64,000 nt of DNA, from positions 25,418 through 89,417 of the forward strand of contig DFVG01000029.1 of NCBI GenBank assembly GCA_002379985.1. The letters run 5' to 3'. Positions 1 through 8,795 of this stretch are shown here, one piece after another; within the stretch, counting starts at the first letter, position 1; every line of letters begins with the position of its first letter. Source of the stretch: Flavobacteriaceae bacterium UBA4166 (lineage in GTDB: Bacteria > Bacteroidota > Bacteroidia > Flavobacteriales > Flavobacteriaceae). The translations under genes were made by a program, and so were the position numbers. The notes under the pieces are model-generated. The model was not told where the DNA came from. It searched no databases and saw nothing but the letters and a program-made list of their open reading frames with translations.

Positions 1-8
1 CCAAACGT

Positions 9-1010
9 ATGGCGCAAAACAACACTCAAATAGTCTATAAAAACACCATCGATCCAAAAACCAATATGGTCACCGGGCGGGTACCCTTACCCCAGTCGTG
101 GAATTTTGCCGGCCCAAACAATGAAGGCCTGTTTTTAGAAGGCCCTAACGGCATTAAAGTATATCAAATGAAGTATCAGTCGTTTATGTACACCCAAGAC
201 CCTTATTACCAACAAATATATGCGCAAAGTGGCGCAAACCTTCGGCCAAACCTTGATTCACAGCAAATTCTACAACAAGACATTATTCCATCAACCACGA
301 AACAAGGATATTCACTTGTACGCAACTATCCCATTCCACAATTAGCTAAAAAAGATGAACAGTATTTTGCACAATTATACCAAGTGGGGCCGTCACAAAA
401 AAGCTTTGAAGTATTAGGTGCAGAATTCAACGCGCCAGACGGAAGTGGATCGCTACTGATCCTTCAAAAGATGAGCAGTTTTTCTCAAGGCTTATTGATG
501 TGGGGATACAGCGGCTATATTTTGGACGCTCCAAAGGCTGAATTTGAAATGGCCAAAAATCACTTAGTGAATGCCCTGCTCAATGTTCAGCATAACCCGC
601 AATACATTGCACAATACAATCAGCGTGAACGCCAGAAATCGAATGCGAGCTGGACGGCACATAATAATCGAATGGCCGCGAATCAACGAAGTTTTGATGC
701 CACACAAAAAGCCTATCGGGAATCAACAAATGCCGTTAATGATGCTATGATGAGTACATGGCGTTCGCAGAATGAATCTTCAGACCGAATGCAATCTCAA
801 TTTGTAGACGGCATTTGGGAACAAAAGAACATGACCGATCCCAATTCAGGGAACACCTATAAAGTTCAGGAAGGATATAACCAATACTGGAGCAATGGTA
901 ATAACGAATACATTGGTTCGAATGATGCATACTACAATCCGAATACAGACAATTCCGTAAATAATCAAAATTGGCAACAGCTAGACGCTACCGACGATGG
1001 TGGTTGGTAA
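9..1010 (+). CDS. hypothetical protein, Asn/Gln/Tyr-rich
   Basis: I do not recognise a family. The first ATG in the window is at 9, but the frame has no stop in the eight bases before it, so the real start, and perhaps a signal peptide, may lie outside the window. Residues 1-190 look globular (PLPQSW near 26, LLMWGYSGY near 163). Residues 195-270 are charged and rich in Asn, Gln and Arg and look helical. The tail (WEQKNMTDPNSGNTYKV, then a Tyr/Asn-rich stretch) resembles the end of many uncharacterised bacterial proteins. It ends nine bases before the stop of the convergent nitroreductase gene. No function is assigned. Confidence 0.7.
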   Translation: MAQNNTQIVYKNTIDPKTNMVTGRVPLPQSWNFAGPNNEGLFLEGPNGIKVYQMKYQSFMYTQDPYYQQIYAQSGANLRPNLDSQQILQQDIIPSTTKQGYSLVRNYPIPQLAKKDEQYFAQLYQVGPSQKSFEVLGAEFNAPDGSGSLLILQKMSSFSQGLLMWGYSGYILDAPKAEFEMAKNHLVNALLNVQHNPQYIAQYNQRERQKSNASWTAHNNRMAANQRSFDATQKAYRESTNAVNDAMMSTWRSQNESSDRMQSQFVDGIWEQKNMTDPNSGNTYKVQEGYNQYWSNGNNEYIGSNDAYYNPNTDNSVNNQNWQQLDATDDGGW

Positions 1011-1019
1011 CAGTAGCAT

Positions 1020-1580
1020 TTAGTACCAGGTAGTTTTTTCTTCAATAGAGGTATGTCGGGTTCCAGATTCCAGGGGCCCGTCGTATTTTCCCATATAGAA
1101 AAATCCCAAACATTGCTCTCCTTCGCCCATAGAAACATGTGCATTTAAATGGTTACGAAGGCCGGGAGAACTCCAATACGCTCCAATTCCCATTTCAGTA
1201 GCAGCAAGCCACATATTTTGAACGGCCATCGCAGTAGCGGCAATCTCTTCCCATTCGGGTACCGATTCATTAGGGTCTCGCTGCATACAAATTGCAATGA
1301 CGCAAGCCGACTGCAACGGCTTTTCAGCAATTTTTTTCTGTTTAATCTTCGAAAATTTAACCGCTGTTTCTTCAAAGGTGCGTGCCAAAAAATCACTCAA
1401 CCCTTTTCGTGACGCTTCAGAATGAAATACTTTAAACCGCCAAGGTTCGGTACGGCGGTGTGTAGGCGCCCAATTGGCAGCCTCTAGAAGTTGCGAAATT
1501 TCTTCTTTCGTGATAGGCGCTTCGCTATACTGAACCGGAAATACGGCGCGCCGACTGGCAATTAATTGATCAATACTCAT
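1020..1580 (-). CDS. nitroreductase family protein
   Basis: A 186-residue, FMN-dependent nitroreductase-like oxidoreductase, expected to be cytosolic and to use NAD(P)H for two-electron reduction of nitro compounds or quinones. The N-terminus has the family pattern with the ASRRAVFP stretch (residues 8-15), followed by EAANWAPTHRRTEPWRF near residues 33-49, the FMN phosphate and ring-binding region. The C-terminal MGIGAYWSSPG and CLGFFYMGKYD segments match the second half of the fold. Length is normal for the short nitroreductases. The ATG at 1580 is directly before the conserved N-terminus. It is divergent from the TetR-ABC operon, with 114 bases between them. The substrate cannot be told from sequence. 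Confidence 0.85.
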   Translation of the reverse strand: MSIDQLIASRRAVFPVQYSEAPITKEEISQLLEAANWAPTHRRTEPWRFKVFHSEASRKGLSDFLARTFEETAVKFSKIKQKKIAEKPLQSACVIAICMQRDPNESVPEWEEIAATAMAVQNMWLAATEMGIGAYWSSPGLRNHLNAHVSMGEGEQCLGFFYMGKYDGPLESGTRHTSIEEKTTWY

Positions 1581-1653
1581 GTATCAAATGTACTCGTAAC
1601 GTTGGAAGCACCCTGACCGCTGGGTACTAAAAAAACGTTAATAATTTTAAAAT

Positions 1654-1670
1654 TAATAGTATTACTATTA
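1654..1670. promoter_or_regulatory. putative TetR operator (17-base perfect inverted repeat)
   Basis: TAATAGTA-T-TACTATTA is perfectly palindromic, with 8-base arms and a 1-base centre. It lies 25 bases before the start of the TetR gene, between it and the divergent nitroreductase. It overlaps a weak -7-like element (TATTATTG, 1669-1676). Position and symmetry suggest autoregulation by the downstream TetR protein. That is an inference, since the bases are simple AT-rich ones. Confidence 0.45.
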
Positions 1671-1694
1671 TTATTGCAAACATAAATATTAATT

Positions 1695-2381
1695 ATGCAG
1701 AATTTACTTAGAAATTTTAAGGTGGTCATTCATGAGAAGCTCTATCTCAAAGACCCGGAGACTTCAGAATTAGGTAAAAAGATTGTAGGCGAAAGCATAT
1801 TATTAATTGACGAAATTGGGTTCGAAAGCTTTACATTCAAAAAGCTAGGAGCCCGAATTAGCAGTAACGAAAGCTCTATCTACAGATATTTTGAGAACAA
1901 ACATAAATTGCTTCTCTATCTCACGTCGTGGTATTGGGGATGGATGGAATATAAACTGGTCTTTCAAACGGCCAATATTGCTAACTTGAATGTCCGCCTG
2001 AAAAAAGCTATTGAAGTACTTTCCGAAGAAATTCAAGAAGACACTAATATTTCACACGTCAATGAGAAAATCCTCAACGCCATTATCATCAATGAATATT
2101 CTAAATCGTATCTCACCAAAGAAGTGGATCACGAAAACAAAGAAGGATACTTTGCCATTTATAAGCGTTTGGTAGGGAGGTTCGAAACCATTATTCAAGA
2201 AGCGCAACCCAACTATGTCTTCGCTGCAAGTCTTGCCAGTACCGTGATCGAAGGAGTACTTCATCAGCATTTCTTAAAACAACATTTTCCGTCACTTACC
2301 ACGTGTAATAAACACACGGCACCTCAACAGTTTTTTACAGACCTCGTCTTTTCAACGCTAAATCTCAAAGAATATGAGTGA
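1695..2381 (+). CDS. TetR/AcrR family transcriptional regulator
   Basis: A 228-residue DNA-binding regulator. Residues about 25-75 form the TetR helix-turn-helix (ILLIDEIGFESFTFKKLGA, then SSNESSIYRYFENKHKLLLYL), with the typical YRYFENK recognition-helix motif. The rest should be the ligand-binding and dimer domain and is not recognisable beyond its helical character. Its last 8 bases overlap the start of the ABC transporter gene (ATGAGTGA), so it is the first gene of the export operon and probably represses it in response to an exported compound. A palindrome at 1654-1670 is a candidate operator. Confidence 0.85.
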   Translation: MQNLLRNFKVVIHEKLYLKDPETSELGKKIVGESILLIDEIGFESFTFKKLGARISSNESSIYRYFENKHKLLLYLTSWYWGWMEYKLVFQTANIANLNVRLKKAIEVLSEEIQEDTNISHVNEKILNAIIINEYSKSYLTKEVDHENKEGYFAIYKRLVGRFETIIQEAQPNYVFAASLASTVIEGVLHQHFLKQHFPSLTTCNKHTAPQQFFTDLVFSTLNLKEYE

Positions 2382-4041
2382 TCCAGCCGTCTCCCCTTGG
2401 AAACGTCTGATGAATCTATTAAAATTAGATCGGAAAGACATTCTCCAAATTATATATTACGCCATTTTCGCCGGACTCGTAAATCTTTCGCTTCCTTTGG
2501 GAATCCAAGCGATCATTAACCTTATTCAAGGGGCCGAAATCAGCACCTCTTGGATCATTTTAGTAGTCCTCGTTACTTTGGGCGTTGCGTTTGTAGGGAT
2601 CCTACAACTCATGCAATTTCGGATCATAGAAAATGTACAACAGAAAATATTCACCCGAGCGTCTTTTGAATTTGCATATCGCTTTCCGAAGATGAAAATG
2701 AGTGCCTTCTCGAAATACTATCCGCCTGAATTGGCCAATCGGTTTTTTGATACCGTAACGGTTCAGAAAGAGATCACCAAAATTTTATTGGACTTCCCTG
2801 CGGCGTTGTTACAGATCATTTTCGGACTCATATTACTCTCCCTCTATCACCCGTTCTTCATTGTCTATGGGCTACTGTTGATCGGGGTCATTTACTTGAT
2901 CATCAAGTTTACTGGAAAACGAGGCATGCTCACCAGTCTCGAAGAAAGTACACACAAATACCGAATTGCACATTGGCTTCAAGAAATTGCGCGCTCGGTG
3001 ACCAGTTTTAAGCTCTCAGGAAAAACCACCCTGGCCATGAACAAGAACGATGCGTTAGTCACCGATTATTTGAGAGCCCGAGAAAGTCATTTTAAAGTAT
3101 TGGTACTTCAATTTGCGCAACTCATCACCTTTAAGGTCTTAGTAACTGCAGGTTTGTTGTTGATAGGCGGAATATTAGTATTGAATCAGGAAATGAATAT
3201 TGGGCAATTTGTCGCTGCGGAAATTATCATCCTATTGATCATTAGCGCTGTTGAAAAATTAATTCTAAGACTGGAATCTTTCTACGACCTCCTTACCTCT
3301 TTGGAAAAACTAGGACAAGTGGTGGATAAGGAACTCGAAGCGCAAGAAGGAGCCAATCCTTTTGAAACCTCACGTCCATTTTCACTAGAACTGGAAGGGG
3401 TTTCGTATCGAGCCAAGGATAATGGTGACCTGCTTTTAGACCAAGTACATCTGAACATCTCGAACAACACCCGCCTTTTGATTACGGGCCCCAGTGGGTC
3501 GGGAAAATCCACTTTGCTCCAACTTATTTCAGGAATTCTTGAACCGTCTGATGGAAATATTTATGTGAATGAGCTTTCGCTGAAAGGAATTCTTCCTAAT
3601 GCCTATCGCTCCGGAATTGGGCAATCCCTTTCCGAAGAAACCCCTTTTGAGGGCACGGTGCTTGAAAACCTCACTTTTGGAGATCCTACGATTTCAAAAG
3701 AAGCCGTCAATACTGTAATTCAGGCCACGGGGTTAACGGCTTTTATCAAAAAGTTGCCCCATGGACTCGATACAATTATATATCCGGAAGGAAAAAAGAT
3801 CCCGTTTACCATTGCAAAGAAAATAGTGCTCGCCAGAAGTATTGTCACAGCTCCAAAATTGTTGTTACTAAATGAACCTTTAGAACAATTACCGCACGAC
3901 GAACAAGCTGAAATTATCGCTTATTTGACGTCCCCGGAACGACCATGGAGCCTTGTTGTAGTGAGTCAGAACCCTCTTTGGAGAAAACATTGTAATGCCT
4001 TTGCGAGTATGAACAATGGTCGTTTAACCTTAAACTCATAG
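2374..4041 (+). CDS. ABC transporter, fused membrane and ATPase domains (degenerate ATPase)
   Basis: A 555-residue half-transporter of the type-1-secretion or peptidase-less HlyB kind. Residues about 25-330 hold five to six membrane helices. Residues about 340-550 are the nucleotide-binding domain. Walker A is intact (GPSGSGKST, about 372-380) and a Q-loop (GIGQ) is present. The LSGGQ signature is absent: the place before KIVLARS reads KKIPFTIAK. Walker B reads LLLLNEP, with Asn for the usual Asp, and the H-loop His appears to be Gln (VVVSQNP). A homodimer would therefore be expected to hydrolyse ATP poorly or unusually. It overlaps the TetR gene by 8 bases and is 2 bases before the HlyD gene, so one tripartite exporter with HlyD and TolC is likely. 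Confidence 0.85.
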   Translation: MSDPAVSPWKRLMNLLKLDRKDILQIIYYAIFAGLVNLSLPLGIQAIINLIQGAEISTSWIILVVLVTLGVAFVGILQLMQFRIIENVQQKIFTRASFEFAYRFPKMKMSAFSKYYPPELANRFFDTVTVQKEITKILLDFPAALLQIIFGLILLSLYHPFFIVYGLLLIGVIYLIIKFTGKRGMLTSLEESTHKYRIAHWLQEIARSVTSFKLSGKTTLAMNKNDALVTDYLRARESHFKVLVLQFAQLITFKVLVTAGLLLIGGILVLNQEMNIGQFVAAEIIILLIISAVEKLILRLESFYDLLTSLEKLGQVVDKELEAQEGANPFETSRPFSLELEGVSYRAKDNGDLLLDQVHLNISNNTRLLITGPSGSGKSTLLQLISGILEPSDGNIYVNELSLKGILPNAYRSGIGQSLSEETPFEGTVLENLTFGDPTISKEAVNTVIQATGLTAFIKKLPHGLDTIIYPEGKKIPFTIAKKIVLARSIVTAPKLLLLNEPLEQLPHDEQAEIIAYLTSPERPWSLVVVSQNPLWRKHCNAFASMNNGRLTLNS

Positions 4042-4043
4042 CG

Positions 4044-5390
4044 ATGTTGAATATTTCAAATAACAGTGAAAGACCTCCTGTAGATCTTACTCGATTTCGT
4101 TCGGGTGCGATCGTATTCCACAAGAGACACTATAAGCACTTTAATAGATTTCTGTTGTTGTTTGCTGGAATTGCCCTCGTGGTTATTTTCTTACCATGGA
4201 CACAGACCGTTACGGGTACCGGTAGTTTAACTACCTTAACACCCGAGCAGCGCCCGCAAACCATTCAATCACCCATCCCCGGAAAGATTGAACAATGGTA
4301 CGTTCGGGAAGGAGATTTTGTCGCAAAAGGAGATACTATTCTTCATATTTCTGAAGTAAAAAACGAATACTTCGATCCAAATTTAGTCTCGCGAACCGGT
4401 GAGCAGATCAATTCTAAAAGCCAGTCGGTTGCCTCCTACAAGAACAAGGTAAAAGCACTAGAGTTACAAGTTGGTGCCTTATCTCAGGAACGCCAGTTAA
4501 AGATAGAACAGGCAAAAAACAAATTGGCGCAAGCAAAACTTACCGTGAAAAGCGACAGTATCGATCTGGAAGCTGCGAAAACCAATGAGACCATTGCACA
4601 GCGACAATTTGAACGAATTCAAACATTGAACGAAGATGGACTCAAATCGCTCACGGAAGTAGAAGAAAAACGACTCAAGCTTCAAGAGACCGCAGCCAAA
4701 TTGATCTCTCAGGAAAATAAATTTCTCGCCAGCAAAAATGAAGTGATCAATGCGCAAGTTGAACTAAGCAGGATTCAAGCTGAATACGCTGATAAAATTG
4801 CAAAGGCCCAAAGTGATAAGTTTACGGCCCAGTCCAATCAATTCGATACGGAAGCCCAAGTCAGCAAACTGCAGAATGATTACAGCAATTATGAAATACG
4901 AAGCAGTATGCACTACGTGCGAGCCCCACAAAATGGCTACATCAACAAAGCCATACGATCGGGCGTAGGTGAAACTTTTACCGAAGGAGAACAATTGGTA
5001 AGTATTATGCCGTCTCAATATGAAAAAGCCGTGGAGACTTTTGTAGACCCCATTGATGTTCCGTTGATTCATTTGGGCGAAAAAATGCGGATCCGTTTTG
5101 ACGGTTGGCCAGCCATCGTCTTTAGTGGTTGGCCCAATCTTTCGTATGGAACCTACGGTGGAAAAGTAGTTGCCATAGAAAACTATATTTCTACCAATGG
5201 GAAATATCGCGTGCTTTTGGCCCCAGATTCAGAGGATCACGAATGGCCGGAAGACCTCCGAATTGGAGGCGGAGCGTTCACACTGGCATTGCTGGAAGAT
5301 GTCCCAATTTGGTATGAACTGTGGCGCCAATTGAACGGATTCCCACCTAATTTCTACACGCCAAATGCTCCTAAAACCACCCAAAAATAA
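4044..5390 (+). CDS. HlyD family membrane fusion (periplasmic adaptor) protein
   Basis: 448 residues. One membrane helix lies near residues 33-52 (FLLLFAGIALVVIFLPW). It is followed by a lipoyl-like half motif (IPGKIEQWYVREGDFVAKGD, about 80-99), a long coiled coil from about 125 to 290 (many Lys, Glu, Gln and Ala), and the second lipoyl half (YVRAPQNGYINKAIRSGVGE). This is the standard HlyD/EmrA layout: anchored in the inner membrane, it links the ABC transporter to the TolC channel in the periplasm. It sits between the ABC gene and the TolC gene, with 2 bases upstream and a 7-base gap before the preferred TolC start. The cargo is unknown. Confidence 0.9.
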   Translation: MLNISNNSERPPVDLTRFRSGAIVFHKRHYKHFNRFLLLFAGIALVVIFLPWTQTVTGTGSLTTLTPEQRPQTIQSPIPGKIEQWYVREGDFVAKGDTILHISEVKNEYFDPNLVSRTGEQINSKSQSVASYKNKVKALELQVGALSQERQLKIEQAKNKLAQAKLTVKSDSIDLEAAKTNETIAQRQFERIQTLNEDGLKSLTEVEEKRLKLQETAAKLISQENKFLASKNEVINAQVELSRIQAEYADKIAKAQSDKFTAQSNQFDTEAQVSKLQNDYSNYEIRSSMHYVRAPQNGYINKAIRSGVGETFTEGEQLVSIMPSQYEKAVETFVDPIDVPLIHLGEKMRIRFDGWPAIVFSGWPNLSYGTYGGKVVAIENYISTNGKYRVLLAPDSEDHEWPEDLRIGGGAFTLALLEDVPIWYELWRQLNGFPPNFYTPNAPKTTQK

Positions 5391-5397
5391 GCGCAGC

Positions 5398-6795
5398 ATG
5401 AGATCACTCTTTGTATGTATATTACTAGGAATGGCTACCACCGGCGCCTTGGCCCAATCTTCAATACTCAGTTTTGAAGAATACATGGCGCAGGTAAAAG
5501 CATTTCATCCGGTGGTGAAGCAGGCGCAATTACAGCTAGAAATGAGCGAAGCTGCTCTACTGGAGTCGCGTGGTGGTTTTGATCCAAAGATCGAAGTAGA
5601 TTTTGAGAGCAAGGAATTCAAAAATACCGAGTATTACAACAATTTAAATTCTAGTTTTAAGATCCCTACTTGGTACGGTATCGAACTCAAGGCATCGTGG
5701 GAACAAAATTCAGGACAGTTTTTGAATCCTCAGAAAACAGTTCCGGAAGACGGACTCTATAGCGCAGGGGTACAACTTTCGTTGAAGGAAGGATTTCTGC
5801 TTACCAAACGTATGGCCGCTGTAAAAAAAGCCACCTTATTCGTACAACAAACCCAGGCGGAGCGTGATTTGCTTGTCACCGAGATTTTATATGAAGCGGC
5901 AACAGCATACATAGAATGGCTTAAAGCGTATAAAGAACGTTCGGTATATCAAAACATTCTCAGCAACGCCGAAACACGCTTCCGAGGGGTTCAGAAACAA
6001 TCAGAATTAGGAGCGTTGGCGGCAATTGACAGTACCGAAGCGAAAATTGCTTTTCAAAACCGACAACTTTCGTTGGAAGCTGCGCAACTTAATTATGTAA
6101 AAACCTCACTTGAGATTGCCAATTATCTTTGGGTTGCCGATAACATTCCGGTAGAACTTCAAGAAGGTATGGTTCCGGGAGAAGTTTCTCCATCAGCCAT
6201 AGACGATGTCTTGTCATTGGTTGAAACTTTGTTATCGTCCTTTTCAGCAGAAAATCATCCTAAGATTCTTTCCGCAGCGCGGAAACTCGATCAACTACAA
6301 CTGGACGCACGCCTAAAAGCCAATTTATTATTACCGGACGTGACCGCCTACTACAATTTTTTAACGACAGAGCCTACCCTTGCAAACAGCTTGAATACAG
6401 ATAATTTAAAGGCGGGACTCCAACTTTCAGTGCCTTTATTTCTTCGGAAGGAACGAGGCGCTCTAAAGCTCGCTAGGACCAAAGTACGAGATGGAGAATA
6501 TGCCTTGGCAAACACGCGCGTGCAACTTCAGAATAAACTAAATGCAAGGCTCAGCGCCATTACTTCATATGAAACTCAGTTTCAATTGATCAATGATATT
6601 GTTCAAAACACACAAACCCTTTGGCGCGCAGAAAGCCGAAAATTTGAACTTGGAGAAAGCTCTTTGTTTTTGGTCATTTCCCGAGAAAACAATTATATCG
6701 AAGCGCGTCTAAAAGAAATTGATGTAGAAAATAAATGGTTTCAAGCCAAAATTGAACTGTTCAAAACCTTGGCGCAACCTAATCTAACGCAATAA
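5398..6795 (+). CDS. TolC family outer membrane efflux protein
   Basis: Last gene of the TetR-ABC-HlyD-TolC operon. I chose the ATG at 5398 because it begins a clean signal peptide (MRSLFVCILLGMATTGALAQ). An in-frame ATG at 5365 would add 11 charged residues in front and overlap the HlyD gene. The mature part has the TolC pattern of long amphipathic helices with strands between them (VQLSLKEGFLL and LQLSVPLFLRKERGALKLA are typical strand-helix turns). About 465 residues is normal length. It should form the trimeric outer-membrane channel of the exporter. Its last 12 bases overlap the convergent peroxidase gene. Confidence 0.9.
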   Translation: MRSLFVCILLGMATTGALAQSSILSFEEYMAQVKAFHPVVKQAQLQLEMSEAALLESRGGFDPKIEVDFESKEFKNTEYYNNLNSSFKIPTWYGIELKASWEQNSGQFLNPQKTVPEDGLYSAGVQLSLKEGFLLTKRMAAVKKATLFVQQTQAERDLLVTEILYEAATAYIEWLKAYKERSVYQNILSNAETRFRGVQKQSELGALAAIDSTEAKIAFQNRQLSLEAAQLNYVKTSLEIANYLWVADNIPVELQEGMVPGEVSPSAIDDVLSLVETLLSSFSAENHPKILSAARKLDQLQLDARLKANLLLPDVTAYYNFLTTEPTLANSLNTDNLKAGLQLSVPLFLRKERGALKLARTKVRDGEYALANTRVQLQNKLNARLSAITSYETQFQLINDIVQNTQTLWRAESRKFELGESSLFLVISRENNYIEARLKEIDVENKWFQAKIELFKTLAQPNLTQ

Positions 6796-8727
6796 TTTTC
6801 GCGTATTAAATTGCGGATCTTCAAAATCGCGGGGCAATTCAGGGAGTTCAGTATCTGTAGTACCGTCGTCTAGCGTTTTCATAAATGCGATGATCGCATC
6901 GATTTCTGCTTCGGAAAGGTTCAACGGATCCGGGGCTAAGGTCTGATTTTCTAAGGTCATCCCTCTTCCGGCTCCCCCACCTTCATTGTAAAAATCCATT
7001 ACCTCCTCCAGCGTGTCGTAAATGCCGTTGTGCATGTACGGGGCTGTTTTTGCAATGTTCCGAACCGTTGGCGTTTTAAACGCATGCTTGAAGAATGGCG
7101 CGACCTCGCGCATGGCACCGTTGCCCAATCGGCCGATATCGGTATCTAAGGTTAGCGGTTGGTCTTTGTGAAAAGGAACACCAAGGACTTCGCTTTCTGA
7201 CTCTGAGTACAAGGGCGGAACGGTTCCGGAGAACAACGGCATAAAATGACAGGTAGCGCAGGCGGCTTTCCCTGTAAATAGGTTAAAGCCTTGTTCTTCT
7301 TTAGCAGACAGTGTGACTTCGGCACCCTGAAAATAGCGATCAAGCTTACTGTTGAAAGCATTCAATCGCATCACATAGGCGGCTAAGGCATAATCAAGTT
7401 GATAGGGACGCATCATGGTTTGCTTCGGAAAAGCTCGCTGAAACCCTTTTTTATATGTCGGACTCAGTTCTAGCTTCGCAATAATTTCTTGGTAATTGGT
7501 ATTGAATTCCTCTTTGCTCATGATCACATGCTCAAATTGATCTTCCAAACGTTTGGTACGCATGTCGTGAAAGTATCCGGAAGCGTAGACAGAATAGTTG
7601 AGCGTCATCGCATTGCGCGCCAAGGTGCCACCTTGATTATTGGCGCTTTTGGGAAGTCCGTCTGTAAAGGCTTTTTCTGGCGCATGACAGGTAGCGCATG
7701 ACATGCGGTTGTCGAGAGAAAGAATGGGGTCGTGAAATAGTTTTTTTCCAAGAGCTGCTAAAGCTTCAAATTGTGCATTGGGGTCAATGCTTACATAATA
7801 GAATTCATTTAAAAAATCTGGGGAAAATAAATGATCCGCTTCCGAATTGACTGCCAACGGAAACCGAGACACCTCAGCAATTGTTTCGTATTGCAAGACG
7901 GTGTGAATGTCTTTAATGGTTTTATAGATGGGATTTGCCACCTCTTTTATGAACTGTAATCGATTGAAAGCATCAAAAGAAGCATGCTCAGTAGCGGCTA
8001 TTCCTGAATCAAACAAATCGTTTAAATGATCCAAAAGTTCGGGCGCTTTCACCTGTGCTAATTCGTCTTCGTAATAGTTAAAATACGATTGGAGCGATTG
8101 CAACACAATTTTGGTGTCTTCCACCCCTTGTAAGGTTCCGGGCGTGTCAAAACCGGTGACTCCCAAGGTTGTGATTCGCAACACGGCTTGGCGTGAAGCT
8201 TCTAAAAACTGACGGTCATTTATTTTTTGGGTCTGCACAAAAGAAACCAATCGGTTGGCTTGTACGTTTATTTTTTTCGCTTGAAATGTAAGTTCTTCTT
8301 GTAGGTTGGGAGTGAATTCTTCCACCATTAATTCATCAATAACCTGCAATCCTTTTGGTTCAAGAATCGCATAATCAGAAACTTTAGGTTCTAATTTGGG
8401 TAATGGCGCTCCGTTTAACACTTTGTCGTACGCTTCTTTATCAAGATATTCTAACAGAAAAGAAACTTTTTTAAATTGATCCCGCAGGTTTCTGTAGGCG
8501 GAATGGAGTTGCGCTTCCTTTTTAGTTCCTTTCTGAAATGCCGATGCCGTTGCTTCAAACTGAGCGGTTGCTTCAGTAAATTCGATAAGATCTTCCTTGT
8601 ACTGTTTATTGATATGACCAATGGCCTTATTCACGTAAGTACTTTTAGAGACCCGCGGTTTGCTGGCTAAAATTAGGAAGGCGCTTATAAAAATGCTTCC
8701 GAAGAGTAGTAAAGTATCGGTTCGCAT
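6784..8727 (-). CDS. di-heme cytochrome c peroxidase family protein with N-terminal extension
   Basis: 647 residues. The C-terminal half is a CcpA/MauG-type di-heme peroxidase with two haem attachment sites (CATCH near residues 343 and 490), LGKKLFHDPILS before the first haem and FKTPTVRNIAKTAPYMHNG after the second, which contains the axial-Met region. It should reduce H2O2 or oxidise a partner in the periplasm. The first 20 or so residues are a signal or anchor. Residues 30-300 are helical, and I read them as a possible imelysin-like or unknown domain. The gene is first from the right-hand side of a minus-strand group with a PhoX-like protein and a cytochrome/FG-GAP lipoprotein. Spacing of 68 bases to the PhoX-like gene makes co-transcription possible. 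Confidence 0.85.
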   Translation of the reverse strand: MRTDTLLLFGSIFISAFLILASKPRVSKSTYVNKAIGHINKQYKEDLIEFTEATAQFEATASAFQKGTKKEAQLHSAYRNLRDQFKKVSFLLEYLDKEAYDKVLNGAPLPKLEPKVSDYAILEPKGLQVIDELMVEEFTPNLQEELTFQAKKINVQANRLVSFVQTQKINDRQFLEASRQAVLRITTLGVTGFDTPGTLQGVEDTKIVLQSLQSYFNYYEDELAQVKAPELLDHLNDLFDSGIAATEHASFDAFNRLQFIKEVANPIYKTIKDIHTVLQYETIAEVSRFPLAVNSEADHLFSPDFLNEFYYVSIDPNAQFEALAALGKKLFHDPILSLDNRMSCATCHAPEKAFTDGLPKSANNQGGTLARNAMTLNYSVYASGYFHDMRTKRLEDQFEHVIMSKEEFNTNYQEIIAKLELSPTYKKGFQRAFPKQTMMRPYQLDYALAAYVMRLNAFNSKLDRYFQGAEVTLSAKEEQGFNLFTGKAACATCHFMPLFSGTVPPLYSESESEVLGVPFHKDQPLTLDTDIGRLGNGAMREVAPFFKHAFKTPTVRNIAKTAPYMHNGIYDTLEEVMDFYNEGGGAGRGMTLENQTLAPDPLNLSEAEIDAIIAFMKTLDDGTTDTELPELPRDFEDPQFNTRKLLR

Positions 8728-8795
8728 GGCAGTGTTGTTTTATGGAGAAAACCGGGCGCTGCTAGGCACCCGGTCTTCAGTGAATATGAAAAAAA

